Assembly: GCA_018136815.1 (NCBI GenBank) | Contig: CM030934.1 | Span: 1,334,979 to 1,398,978, forward strand | From: Isochrysis galbana | Taxonomy: Eukaryota > Haptophyta > Isochrysidales > Isochrysidaceae | Direction of reading: 5' to 3' | Length of the DNA stretch: 64,000 nt | Shown: positions 53,107 to 62,949 of the stretch, piece by piece | Numbering within the stretch: the stretch's first letter is position 1 | Layout of the letters: every line of letters begins with the position of its first letter | The notes under the pieces: generated by a model | Databases searched by the model: none | The model's input: only the letters and a program-made list of their open reading frames with translations | Told to the model about the DNA's origin: nothing | Made by a program: the position numbers and the translations under genes

Positions 53107-53729
53107 AAGTCGCGTTCCGTCAAAAGAGGGCCAGGTTATTTGTTTTATTTTTACACACACACACACACACACCACATTGGGCGCAGTTTCCCTCCCCCCC
53201 GGCTCAATTGTCAGGTTATTTGTTTTCTTTTTGGTCTATTATACCCCCAGCTACGCGTGCTGAGTTTTCATCTTCTTCGTGATGCGAGATCTGTGCTGAG
53301 TTTTCTTTTTGATATCGCTTGGCTGATCTTGGGTGGCGAGATCCGTGATGCGAGGACGGCCTGCGTGTAGAGTTTGCCAGCTGCTCGGCGTGTTGCCATG
53401 TCACGGGTAAAAAACTTTTCGCACACATCGTAAATTTTTTTCTCCAATGGATAAGAAGAAATGTATCCCTACGCCTTTCGAGGGTCCAACCCTAACCCGA
53501 TAAATGCCTCGGTCATCCAAGAGTTCAGGAGACGGAAATTAATCAGATTGGCTGAAATATTAGAGATGGAGCAAGAGTCGGGACAACCACGGCCAGATAC
53601 TGAAGTGTATGATGATGCACAACTAATATTTGAAATGGAGGACGACTAGTCTACATTTAATTTTAAAATAACAACTGTGGACATTCGATCGCTCAATTCG
53701 ACTCATGTCCCACAATTGACGGAACGACA
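53107..53729. mobile_element. Inverted-repeat element, family K, 623 bp
   Basis: It has the left end AAGTCGCGTTCCGTCAAAAG and the right end TTGACGGAACGACA, with the subterminal GTGGACATTCGATCGCTCAA, as at 15547-15931. Inside is a CA run (53155-53172), GGGTAAAAAACTTTTCGCAC (inverted near 63538) and a 62-codon open frame at 53461-53649 with EFRRRKLIRLAEILEMEQES and an acidic end. That small frame may be the start of a lost transposase; I cannot name it. The 5 bp flanks do not match, so no target duplication is evident. Confidence 0.75.
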
Positions 53730-53904
53730 CCTTACCGGGGGGCCAGAATCCTCCAAGACGGGGGTGGCCGTTCATGGGCGACCGACCTAGGTCCACCAAA
53801 GTCAGACTCGACCCCATCCTCCCCCTCCCCGTCGAGGCCCCACCTATTCCCGGTGAAAAAAAATCTGCACGAAAAGCTTTTTCCTGCCCCCGTCTGCCGT
53901 CTGA

Positions 53905-54300
53905 ATGACGGCCCGTCTACGTCTACGTCTACGTCTTATGCGTGTATTACGGATACACCCATTATTTATGGATTATGGATACGTCCAATGGACGTATCCT
54001 AATTCTAACCTCTTTGTGGTCATACTGCCATTAAGTTCACACTTAGTCGCGATGGAGCGCGCCGGCGCGCCTCTCCTCTCCTTCGTGCAGCAGCAACCCG
54101 GGCGCCGGTATGGTCTCCACAACTTGCTCAACACGAGCAGGAATAAGACTGCCATTGCCATTGCCATTTCTATGGGAAAGATTCGATCTCAACAGTTCGA
54201 GATTTTGTCTCCTCGGCCGACGCATTGGGTGGGCGGAGAGAGAGGAGGGAAGCGGGGCGCGCACCATGACCCTATCGTTTTAACGATAGTGGGCGACAAT
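53905..54300. repeat. Repeat pair with MERA-type starts facing each other
   Basis: 53977-53999 is a near-palindrome (GGATACGTCC...GGACGTATCC). From 54020, ATTAAGTTCACACTTAGTCG leads to a frame starting MERAGAPLLSF at 54051. From 54300 backwards, CTATCGTTAAAACGATAG leads to a minus-strand frame starting MVRAPLPSSLSAHP at 54267, matching 16371. So two related 5' ends lie head to head. Confidence 0.6.
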
Positions 54301-55148
54301 AGCCCTGGATGAGCACATGTCACATGTTCATTCAGCTATATACAACGGCGTGCTTCTTAGCGGATGCCTTCAAGAATTTTTTATTTAACGGCGTGCTTGG
54401 CTTTACATTTAGCCACGAGTTACGCTTCTGATGGCATCACATAGTGGTCGTAGCAGTAGCACAAGCCACGGACGCTTTCCACTTTCCACTTTGAACACAC
54501 ATCAGCACATGATACTCACCCAATACTACTTGCAGTGTGAGTTGGGCGGTAAGCAGGGAACGAACGGATTTGGTGAGGTAGACCGGCTCGACGGCGTGGT
54601 TCGACAGACGCGCGGGCGGCCTCCACAGTCATGCCATGCTACCGAGGCGCGCCCATGCTCAAAACAGAGACGCGCATGACGTGTGAGATAAGAGACAATG
54701 CTAGTCTTGGCGATCGTGGCATGTACACGACAGACACATGAGCGAGGGACGCACGACGCACATCATACAAAGCTCGCGGCGAGATCCTATCACGAGTGCA
54801 ACTTACGCATGCGCTCGGCATGGGATAACCCACGTCTTCTTCCTTTCCTAGATAGATCGCCGAGTAGTTCTCCGCACTCCATAGGGTTGTGGCCATCTTC
54901 TCATGGCAGCTGGCTTGCTCAAGCAGCGCCGAGCTGCAGCACCGTGTTCTGGTTCACGTTTTGCTGCTGCCACCCTGTCACCTATAACGATGATTCAAGC
55001 GTAGACACTCTGTTTGCTCAGTCGTGAAGGGGCGAGACGTCGAGAACGGCATGAGGAGATGCACAGGATGCAGTCGGGCTAAACTGCACAGCTGGCGCCG
55101 CCTCTCGGCGTCAAGCAAGCCTGTTGTGGACGTCTCGTGCACACATAC
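54301..55148. other. Region downstream of the SAM-domain gene
   Basis: It may hold its last exon(s): on the minus strand after 55149 there are acceptor-like sites, but I cannot place an exon with confidence. No repeat-family match and no other domain. Confidence 0.35.
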
Positions 55149-56606
55149 CTGCTCGTACAAGGTTTGTACGATATCCGTGATCAGCAACCTGTCGCCAATC
55201 TTCTCCACGCCCATCTCTTTGAGGTTCTCTTCGGTCAAGTTGAAGAGAACGTCCCCTGCACAGGATCAACGATGAGGCTTCTCGGGGCGATGGCAATGCG
55301 CACTGCTGCAACGAAGCCACGGCACGCCTGGTAGCCTCAACCTTGCACCGCCTCGCGTAACGCCCCTCTCTTGATGAGCTCCGCTCTTCCCCCCCTCCCC
55401 CCTCTGTCCATCAGGGCGCATGTACCCTGAATACGATGCTCAACAAAGAGGTGGATGTACTCCTCCAGACCGACGGCCTTGAGAACCTTGCAAACGTCCT
55501 TAACCGACCAAGCAGTGGGCTGGAGCTTGAGGCCGATCTCATGCAAAGGCGGCACCGGATGTGTGGCAAGCTGGACGCCAATCTTGGAAGACCAGTTCAC
55601 AATATCGTCATACAGCTGTGTGAGAAGCTCAACGAAATAAAGGCGGTCGCCTGTGCACCACCAAGTTAGGGCCACATTAGCGCAAGTGTGCGGATTGAGT
55701 GTGCATCTTGCTGAGCACCTTGAGATGGTGGAGATGGACCAGCGAGGCTTTGCCTCCCTTGGCGTAGCGCAAGTTGGGTCTGTAGTAGCGCGGGGGATGG
55801 TCCCTGGGCAGCGAGCCTAGGATCTGATACCAGTGGCGGCGATGCACACCGACAATGTTGAAGCCTAGGTCCTTCAGGTGCTCTTCAGTGAGCAGAAAGA
55901 CGGTGCCGCCGTCAATATTGTTAGCGAGGAAGGAGGGCACCACCGCTCCGAGGCCAAGTGCGTCCAACCAAGTCCCAAGCTGTTCGCCGTCCCACACGAG
56001 CACGTTGCGCTGCAGCCCCAGCATCTTGAGGTCAGGCAAACCGCGGATGGATGCGAGGTTCTGCGCGATCGACTTGCAGTTCAGTTCAAACTCATATAGG
56101 TCCTTGTCGCCCCACTCAACAAAGCCGCGGAAGACCTTCAGGCCCGAAGTGCCCTCGCCGCTAGGGCACTCGGTGCCCGCCTGCTCCTGGTGGCCGCCGA
56201 ACTTCATGCCGATGTACTCCTGCCACACTCCCGAGCATTGCAGCTTGAAGTCGTACGTGTCCTTGTCTCCGAACTCGCGGCGTCCTCGTTTGACCTCGAG
56301 CCCAGTGACATACATTTTCGATGGGCATTCATACGTCTTGTCCTCCACCTCGTTCTTGAACCAGAGCCCGGACCAGCTTGTCCAGCGGAGTCCACACTTT
56401 AGCTTGAAGTCGTAGAGGTCGCGGTCCTCCTCACGCGTACGCCCGTACTTTACGCGGATGCCAGTGATGAAGCCGATTGGGCAGAAGAGCGACTTGGCCT
56501 CCACAGGCCGATTCGACTCGAAGGAGAGCCCAAGCGCGCCGGTCCAGGCGGCAGAGGCGGGCGCGGCGAGTAGCAGCGCCGCCCAGCACACGCGCGTGGC
56601 CGCCAT
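55149..56606 (-). CDS. Secreted protein with three Cys repeats and SAM domains, 3' end open
   Basis: It starts at ATG 56606 with a signal peptide (VCWAALLLAAPASA). Three repeats of about 45 residues follow, each with C-P-x-x-x-x-x-T-G-(I/L)-x-V-x-x-G-R and a D-x-x-x-Y-(D/E)-F-(K/E)-L-x-C close (GFITGIRVKYGR; MYVTGLEVKRGR; GTSGLKVFRG). Then a SAM domain: LGTWLDALGLGAVVPSFLAN and LLTEEHLKDLGF. A later exon, from a CACAG acceptor to 55426, begins GDRLYFVELLTQLYDDIVNW, like the last helix of a SAM domain, and contains WSVKDVCKVLKAVGLEEYIH. Exon 55255-55149 completes that SAM domain (LFNLTEENLKEMGVEKIGD); its intron is phase 1 and certain. How the first exon (ending about 55728) joins the second is unresolved, as phases do not match for the obvious donors. 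Downstream exons may exist. SAM domains mediate oligomerisation. Confidence 0.72.
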
Positions 56607-56639
56607 CTGGTTACGCGTGGCCGCCCGAGCTGATTGAGT

Positions 56640-56733
56640 GGGGTGTGGGTGTGTAAGAGGGGGGGGGGGTCGCCACGAGTCCGCGACAGAAGAGAAGTGA
56701 AGACGGGGGGGAGGGTGGGTGGGTGGGTGGGGG

Positions 56734-56796
<63 letters not shown>

Positions 56797-57060
56797 AGGG
56801 AGAGAGAGAGGGCGGGGGGGGAGGAGCGTGTGGAGACGGCGGGGCGCCGATCTCAGGTCTCACGTGGCGGGGGCGCTCTTCTCTCTACTCTACTCCAATG
56901 TACAACAGTCGTTGCTTCTACTCTACTCTAGAGTACTCTAGAGTAGAGTAGGAGTAAAGTAGGAGGGGACGGGAGACTACTCTCTAGCGGTCCGAATAGA
57001 TACTGTAGAGTACTCCTACTTTATTTTAAGAAAGCTCTCTCCTCTCTCGATCCATCTCTT
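56640..57060 (+). repeat. GA microsatellite and poly-G tract upstream of the SAM gene
   Basis: A G run at about 56660-56670, GGGT repeats, then (GA)n at 56737-56790. It is followed by TAGAGTACTCTAGAGTAGAG-type short palindromic repeats (56925-56955 and 57003-57016). It is shared upstream space between the SAM gene (-) and the WW gene (+). Confidence 0.85.
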
Positions 57061-57104
57061 CCCCGTGACGTCAGCAGAGGAGAGAGAGAGAAGAAGGGGC
57101 TGGC

Positions 57105-57344
57105 GCGAAGGGGGGGGGGGAGGGGGGGGGGGAGGCTCCCCCCCCTCCGGTATCGAGTCTCGAGGCTCGGCGGTGGTGCGGGGGGGCGGCGGCGGCGGCG
57201 GGGGGGGGCGGGGCGGGGCGGGGGGCGAGGGGCGCGCGGGGGGAAGGCCGCGAGGCGGGGGGGGGAGGGGAAGGGGGGGGGAGCCGCGAGCGCGGCGGCG
57301 GCGGCGGCGGAGGGGGGGGGGAGGGGGGGGGGGGGGGGGAGGCC
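57105..57344 (+). promoter_or_regulatory. Poly-G tract just upstream of the WW-domain gene
   Basis: A 240 bp stretch that is almost all G with GGC repeats, ending five bases before the start codon. Role inferred from position only, as for the C tract before FtsH. Confidence 0.4.
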
Positions 57345-60300
57345 ATGGCGGGCCGCGGATCGCGGATCGCGCTGGGCGGGCGGGGCGGCGGGCGAGGCGC
57401 AGCGTGGACCTCGCTCGGCAAGCCCGCCGTCAGCCCTAAGCCCTTCAATCTCCCCTCACGCAGAGCAGAGGGAGCCACACCGCTGCGCGTGCCGGTCGAC
57501 ACACCGTACACGCTGCGTGCAGAGCCGCCTCTCACCGAGGAGGAAGGCGGCACGCGCGCGCCCAAGCCGGCCGAGACTGAGGGTAAGTCGACCGAATTTC
57601 TCACCCACGAGGCACCGCGCCGGCCGCCACGTCGGCCGCCCTACGGTCCGGGGGGAGGGTACTCGTCGGCTGCACCACCCGTCTTCGAGACCTTTGAGGA
57701 CACCTACGACGACAACTACTTCGACGAGAATGAGCAGGACCACCAGGTCAGCGACCCTCTGGACCAATATATCCCCGATGAGATGGAGCGGGCGCCTAAC
57801 CCGTCTCCTCCCGTCGGCCGCAAGACGGAGGAGTGGGGCTCGCGTGATGATGACTTCGACTTCTCAGCCATGCCCACCTTTGCTGACGGCAAGACGCTCA
57901 GTACGTACGAGGAGGAGAAGAAGGCGGCCTTTGAGCTCGAGCTGCGTGCCGCACAGGCCGAGGCACGCCGGCAGCAGGAGTCGCGCATGCGCGCGCGTGA
58001 GGCCTCAGACCGCGTGCGCTCGGCTGATCCCCGGGGCGTTGCAAGGGCTCCAGCGCCGGCCTTCGGCTCGCATGCCACTGGCCCTCCTGTTGCGCATTCC
58101 GTGCACAGCCTGCCGCCCACCCAAGGCCCGCCTCCCACAGGGGCGGCGCTCGGACCACCGCCTGCTGCGCACGGACCGCCTCCCGCCGATCACGGGCCAC
58201 CTCCCGCTGATCACGGACCGCCTCCCGCCACGCTTGGAGCGCTTCCCGCCGTGCACGGGCCTCCGACCACTGCGCACAGACCACCGTCCGATGCGCATGA
58301 ACCGCCTCAGGTTGCGCATAGACCGCGGCCCCCTGCGCATGAAAGGCCCCCTGCGCAGACCTATGGACAAGCAGTGCCACCGCCAGCATCGAGCCGGCTG
58401 AGCCGTGCCGCCGCGGAGGCTGCGGCGGCCGTAGCCAAGATACATGCGGAAGAGTTGGCTCACCGTGCTGCTCAGGCTGCGGCGGCGACCCCGCCTCCAT
58501 CGCTTGCGCAAGCTTCACCACCGCCTCCACCAGTGACTCACGCTGGCACGCCAGCCGGCGCTGATACCACGCCGGCCAGCACCGTGGACGTCGACATCCG
58601 GGCGCGGATGCTCGAGCTTGCTGAGCAACGAAGGCGCGCCAAGGCGCGGGAGGAGGAGGAGGAGCGACAGCGCGCTCAATCTAGCGGAGCGGCTGCCAAG
58701 CTGGCCGCGTTGGAAGCGGCACGCGCGGCTCGCCTCGCAGCGGAGGCAGAAGCGAAACGCGGCACGTCCGAGCCTGAGCCGAATCAAACCCAGCCCTCAT
58801 CAAGAGACAGCGCCGACCCCACCTTGGGCGAGTGGCGGCGCGAGCAGGTGGCACGCGTTCCGCCACCGCCGCCCCGCCGCGTTGAGCCTCGCTCGGGGGT
58901 GGGTAGCGATGGGGAGTGGCGGCGACCAGCCCCGGCGCCACCTCCGCCCCCGCAACACTCGGCTCCCGATGGCGAAGGGCTGCCAGACGAGGCGGACCTA
59001 CCGGATGGCTGGGCTGAGAGGCTCGACCCCACAACAGGCCGAGTCTGCTACTTGAATCGTCGTACAAATGACTTGTCATGGGAGCCTCCCGCCGCAGACA
59101 AGCGGCTCACAGGCCCTCCGGTCTCTCAAGGTCAGCGCAAGTCTCGCGACCTTAGCTGGCGCGCGCCCGCCGCCCGCACTGCGGTGGAGGCGGCGGCGCC
59201 CGCCGCGAAGGCTGGTGCGAGCGAGGACACCACAGAGGCGAACTCCGAGATGGAGACAGTTGGGGTGGCGCGGCGCTCAGTCCAGCGGGCAGAACGGCAC
59301 AGCCGCGAGCTCGAGGGAGACGCGCCGGAGGAGGCGGTGACTAAGCGCATCGGTCGGGCACGGGCCGCACGTGACGATACCTCGCAAAGCACTGCCTTGG
59401 ACGACGCCCCTCGCTGGGAGGAGCTGCGCCAGCGGCGCGAGAACGCACCTCCCGCCCCGGCCGTTGTTGTACCCTCAAGCATTGAGGGTCTAGAAGTCCT
59501 GCTTGAAGGCTGCCGGCTCTCTGACCGCCTATCACAAGCGGCGCGATGGTGCAGCCAGCATTCATTTAGATCAGTGTCGGAGTTGTGCACCAAGGGCGAT
59601 GCTCCTGCTTTTGTGCGCTCTCTCGGCGTCGGCGACGGCAAGGCTAGACTTGTGCTCCGGCGCATCCAGCAGTGGAATCAAAGCACGTTGCCAGCAGAGG
59701 CCAAGCCATTGCGCACCAAGGGCAAGAGAGGCGGCAAGGGGGCGGTGGCCGAAAGCGCACCTGTACAAGGGTTGCCTCAGCCGCCAGCTGGTAACCATCG
59801 CCCTGCTGAAGAGGACACGCCGCCGTCACCGATGCTGGCATGGGTGGAGACCCTTCTTGACGAGGAGCTGCCACCAGCTGGGCTGCCTCCCCCGACCGGA
59901 AAGGCGAAGGGCAAGGCAGGTGCGTCAACCGCTGCGTGGAGCGGCGAGGCCCCTGCCCCCATCCTCCACATGGCTAAGATCGAAGAGGAAAGTGCTGGCG
60001 CGGTTCGCGCAATGGAAGCGGACCTCGCCCGTCGACCGGGCCGCAGGGCCGAGCGCGATCTGCGCGAGCCGAAATATACCGCGCGTCAGGATGTAGATTC
60101 GGAGCGGCACATGCAACGTGGCACTCAGCGCCGCAAGGCAGCGGCACAAGGAAGCGCGCAAATGAAGCAGCACATGGATCTCCACCCTGTGGACGCTGCG
60201 GAGCGTAAGCCCAAGGGGAGGCGGAGCGACCCGTTCAAGGCGGTGGAGCAGCCAACGAAGGGCCAGCATAAGCACCCGTCCGGGGCCGCGGACGCGCCTC

Positions 60301-60821
60301 GGTACGAGCCGCAGCACCGCACTCCGCGCGGGGCTGCACCGCTTGAGCGCACCCAATCGGGCAAGCGTGCCGCCTTCGATGCAGCGCCTTCAGTGTCATC
60401 CACGGCCGCCGCCGCGGGCCTATCGGGAGAGGATACCGCGAAATCTCGGCGCGAGAAAGATCGGGAACGCAAGCGCAACCAGCTCGAGAAGCGAGCTGCC
60501 CGTGACGCCGAGCGTCAGCTCATTCCTGTGGTCGGGACTGAGGTACTTGCAACTGGCGAGACTCCCGGCTTCCTGTCAGTCAACTTGACCTCGGCAAATT
60601 CTGTGGCGGTGGCCCTGGACTTTAATGCGCTGACCACTGGGTGCGCGGGCTCGATGACTGCCGGTCTTTCGCATGCCCCAAGTGCTGCTCGATCAGACAA
60701 GGGCGCGTTACTCGTTGGCTTAGATGCCGTTTCTGGCGCAAATGCAGCGGTTGCTCATACGGCACCGCGACGAGAGCGGGCTCGGAGACACCGTCCCCGC
60801 CCCCCCAAGCTTGCAGCCTAG
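57345..60821 (+). CDS. WW-domain, proline-rich scaffold protein
   Basis: A single uninterrupted frame of 1,158 codons, unusual here where most genes have introns. Residues 1-130 are Arg/Gly- and Pro-rich, then an acidic patch (FEDTYDDNYFDENEQD). A helical stretch with EEEKKAAFELELRAAQAEAR lies near 190-210. A Pro-rich tandem repeat of HGPPPAD type follows at about 275-340. Ala-rich coiled coils follow at about 355-475 (RMLELAEQRRRAKAREEEEE). A WW domain with both tryptophans is at about 552-582 (LPDGWAERLDPTTGRVCYLN, then W-E-P-P). A SAM-like helical module is at about 710-775 (GDAPAFVRSLGVGDGKARLV). The rest is basic and disordered, with DRERKRNQLEKRAARDAERQ near 1045. WW domains bind Pro-rich peptides, so self-association through its own repeats is possible. 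Confidence 0.78.
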   Translation: MAGRGSRIALGGRGGGRGAAWTSLGKPAVSPKPFNLPSRRAEGATPLRVPVDTPYTLRAEPPLTEEEGGTRAPKPAETEGKSTEFLTHEAPRRPPRRPPYGPGGGYSSAAPPVFETFEDTYDDNYFDENEQDHQVSDPLDQYIPDEMERAPNPSPPVGRKTEEWGSRDDDFDFSAMPTFADGKTLSTYEEEKKAAFELELRAAQAEARRQQESRMRAREASDRVRSADPRGVARAPAPAFGSHATGPPVAHSVHSLPPTQGPPPTGAALGPPPAAHGPPPADHGPPPADHGPPPATLGALPAVHGPPTTAHRPPSDAHEPPQVAHRPRPPAHERPPAQTYGQAVPPPASSRLSRAAAEAAAAVAKIHAEELAHRAAQAAAATPPPSLAQASPPPPPVTHAGTPAGADTTPASTVDVDIRARMLELAEQRRRAKAREEEEERQRAQSSGAAAKLAALEAARAARLAAEAEAKRGTSEPEPNQTQPSSRDSADPTLGEWRREQVARVPPPPPRRVEPRSGVGSDGEWRRPAPAPPPPPQHSAPDGEGLPDEADLPDGWAERLDPTTGRVCYLNRRTNDLSWEPPAADKRLTGPPVSQGQRKSRDLSWRAPAARTAVEAAAPAAKAGASEDTTEANSEMETVGVARRSVQRAERHSRELEGDAPEEAVTKRIGRARAARDDTSQSTALDDAPRWEELRQRRENAPPAPAVVVPSSIEGLEVLLEGCRLSDRLSQAARWCSQHSFRSVSELCTKGDAPAFVRSLGVGDGKARLVLRRIQQWNQSTLPAEAKPLRTKGKRGGKGAVAESAPVQGLPQPPAGNHRPAEEDTPPSPMLAWVETLLDEELPPAGLPPPTGKAKGKAGASTAAWSGEAPAPILHMAKIEEESAGAVRAMEADLARRPGRRAERDLREPKYTARQDVDSERHMQRGTQRRKAAAQGSAQMKQHMDLHPVDAAERKPKGRRSDPFKAVEQPTKGQHKHPSGAADAPRYEPQHRTPRGAAPLERTQSGKRAAFDAAPSVSSTAAAAGLSGEDTAKSRREKDRERKRNQLEKRAARDAERQLIPVVGTEVLATGETPGFLSVNLTSANSVAVALDFNALTTGCAGSMTAGLSHAPSAARSDKGALLVGLDAVSGANAAVAHTAPRRERARRHRPRPPKLAA

Positions 60822-61907
60822 CCCGCGGGCTGCAAATATCGCTTATCGCCAAAGCTCTAGCTGGTGCACCCACTTTCGACGCAATGTCGGCTCGCCGAAA
60901 GCTGGTACCAATCATCACAAAGGGATCGGCACACCTCACCGCTTGGCGCTGTCGCGATCCTCCTACTACTACCCAATGCGCCCGGATGTGTTGCATGTCG
61001 CAGCACCTCGTGCACTTTGCTTTGGGCGGCAATTGCAATGAGCTCCAGCATGACTTAAGTGACACCATCGTATCGAGGTTGTCCATCGCTAGCCGCGCAA
61101 CTCCTGGCTGACCTAACCGGTTCCTATTTGGCACAACCCCTCGCAATATATTCTTGCGCCATTCGCCCTTCATCAAGATCACAGTCTACACACTTCTACT
61201 CCATCTTACATATCGTTTCTCGTCTAGTCTCACAGTCGATCGCGGCTGTGCACCACCCGAGCTAGCACGATAGGTGCGCAGCCGCGAAATCTTCTTTGTG
61301 TGCTCTCTGGGCACGTGCTCATTGCCACGTACATTAGAGGCGAACAGCGAACATCGAATATCAGGATCCCTACTTAACTGGGCACGTCATCTGAGGTGTC
61401 ATTGAAGATCGAGCGTGTCATTCGACCCTGAAATGATAGCATGCATGCCGCCAGCATGATTTCTTACAGGTGAGGTCCTATGGTATTGCTCTCATCGGTA
61501 AGATCCTTGGTCAAGGGCTCTTTCCTTAGGTGGTGTATAGCCCCGTTTGTGCCCAGAAAACCTTGCTAGTTGAGGGCGATTCATCGTGTTTCTCTCTTGA
61601 TGGTAGTGTGCTCTAGTCGCGCTGCTTTCATCTTTCATCACGACGGTTTGGAGCAAAGAAGGGAATGCGGATTTGCAACGGAGTCTCCTTCTCTATGTGC
61701 ATCGTCGGCGTAGTTCTCCCGCTGTCGCCACGGTCGAAATTGCCATCCCGTGTCGCCACCACCAACCCAGGCGTGGCTCTGCAGACGTTGCACTTATTCG
61801 GATGTCAAGTGCCATGGGGCACGTATAGAAAAACCTTACTAGTACTAGTATAATATTCTTACCGCACACGCGGACATGGACTCACTACTTTCACGCAGCA
61901 AACTTTG
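60822..61907. other. Intergenic, nothing recognised
   Basis: Over 1 kb with no domain or repeat-family block, apart from TAATATTCTTACCGCAC near 61850 (inverted form of a motif near 19466) and a poly-C run at about 61930 just beyond. Minus-strand frames at 60622-61182 overlap the end of the WW gene and look like shadows. Confidence 0.45.
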
Positions 61908-62465
61908 CTACATCCCCCCCGCCCCTTCCCCCCCCCCCCCCCCTAGGCGCCGGCTCCCTGTCAGAGCAAGGCTGATCTCACTTTTGGAGATTGCTTGCGA
62001 GGGCGCGCCGGCAGCTAGCACGGAACGCGGTTCTTGCGGGGAGCTCATTGAGCTTTCCTCGGGACCCATGTTAGAGCAGTGACCACTGGCATTGCGAACG
62101 GCGCATGGAGGGCGCGGAAGTGCGAAAGGAGGCTTGTGGGGGGTTGTGGCAGGCGACTGGACCCGGAAGCCCACGCGACCATACAACGAGACGGGCCCCG
62201 ACTCGAGCAACGTCCACAACCACAAACGCCCCATCCCTAGCTCACGAGCGACACGCATCGCTTCCCGTAACAAAGTCCTCCCAACGCCTTGACCGCGCCA
62301 ATCGGGGGCCACCCAAAAGTCGCACAGCTCGCCCGAGCGCCCACCCGACAGCGGGTTCACGCGCACCAAGCCCTTCGTCGAAGCGACCGCGAACGCTCCC
62401 TTCGCGGGGCGCGAGTAGGACGGTGGGATATCGTCGCTCCAGTGCGAAAAAGGCACCACATGCAT
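61908..62465 (-). CDS. GNAT-family N-acetyltransferase
   Basis: GNAT enzymes move acetyl from acetyl-CoA to amines. The frame from ATG 62465 has GLVRVNPLSGGRSGELCDFW (strands 2-4), then motif A, VAPDWRGQGVGRTLLREAMR, with the R-G-Q-G-V-G acetyl-CoA pyrophosphate loop, and motif B, LWTLLESGPVSLYGRVGFRV, with the Y-x-x-x-G-F end. The core is about 105 residues. The N-terminal alpha1-alpha2 region is short, so an upstream exon may be missing. The C-terminal 70 residues (Pro-, Ser- and Gly-rich, ending in a poly-G-coded run near 61925) do not resemble the family and may be read-through past a splice donor or true stop. Substrate unknown. Confidence 0.75.
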   Translation of the reverse strand: MHVVPFSHWSDDIPPSYSRPAKGAFAVASTKGLVRVNPLSGGRSGELCDFWVAPDWRGQGVGRTLLREAMRVARELGMGRLWLWTLLESGPVSLYGRVGFRVQSPATTPHKPPFALPRPPCAVRNASGHCSNMGPEESSMSSPQEPRSVLAAGAPSQAISKSEISLALTGSRRLGGGGGEGAGGM

Positions 62466-62584
62466 ATCCTTCGCCGACCCAAGAGGCGCCTACCTGTCCT
62501 AGCCCGAATTTATACCAAGAAGGAGCGGTGCGAGGGGGACGGCCCGCATCGCGTTGTTTCGCACCAAACGTTGGACTAAAAAAA

Positions 62585-62949
62585 ATGGACATACGGGTAG
62601 TAAATATGCCATCGAAACGACTTTTGATTGCCCTCGCGGTGGTCGTCGCAACCGTGGTCGCCGCCATCGTCGTGGCGTTGGTACTCACGAAGAAGCAGCC
62701 AGACAGATGCAAGGATGTGGATGGAAAGTGTGCAAACGACAAACGATGGAGACTGTTGTCACGATCTCGTGTGTTCCGACCAAAAGTGCCGTACGGTCCC
62801 ACCGTGTATCGAGAAAAGGAGGGGGTGCACTTATGGCGACGAGTGCTGTGAAGGACTTGAGTGCAATGACGATGGAGTGTGTGAGACGCCGTGCCGCGAG
62901 CCAGGGCCGGTGTGCCAAAATAACTCGGAGTGCTGTGGTGAATACAAGG
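62585..62949 (+). pseudogene. Cysteine-rich membrane-anchored protein, frameshifted and cut by a transposon
   Basis: The first frame from ATG 62585 gives a short basic head and a membrane anchor (LLIALAVVVATVVAAIVVAL, about residues 13-32), then a first cysteine pair. Near 62740-62755 the frame changes; the flanking AAACGAC/AAACGAT looks like a 7 bp tandem duplication. The second frame then carries closely spaced Cys-Cys motifs (GDCCHDLVC, DECCEGLEC, NSECC) in the spacing of disulfide-rich knottin-like domains. At 62950 the end of a family K element follows directly, so the 3' end of the gene is lost or displaced. Non-functional as it stands unless the frame change is an assembly error or hides an intron. 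Confidence 0.6.

Noticed and set aside
57071..57604. 177-residue minus-strand proline-rich frame upstream of the WW gene
   Set aside because: Reverse reading of the poly-G tract; no support.
60622..61182. 186-residue minus-strand frame at the end of the WW gene
   Set aside because: It overlaps the WW gene's coding end, starts in non-coding DNA, and no domain was recognised.
62105..62851. 248-residue plus-strand frame opposite the GNAT gene
   Set aside because: Antisense to a clear GNAT domain; its last part only happens to share the frame of the cysteine-rich gene's anchor.
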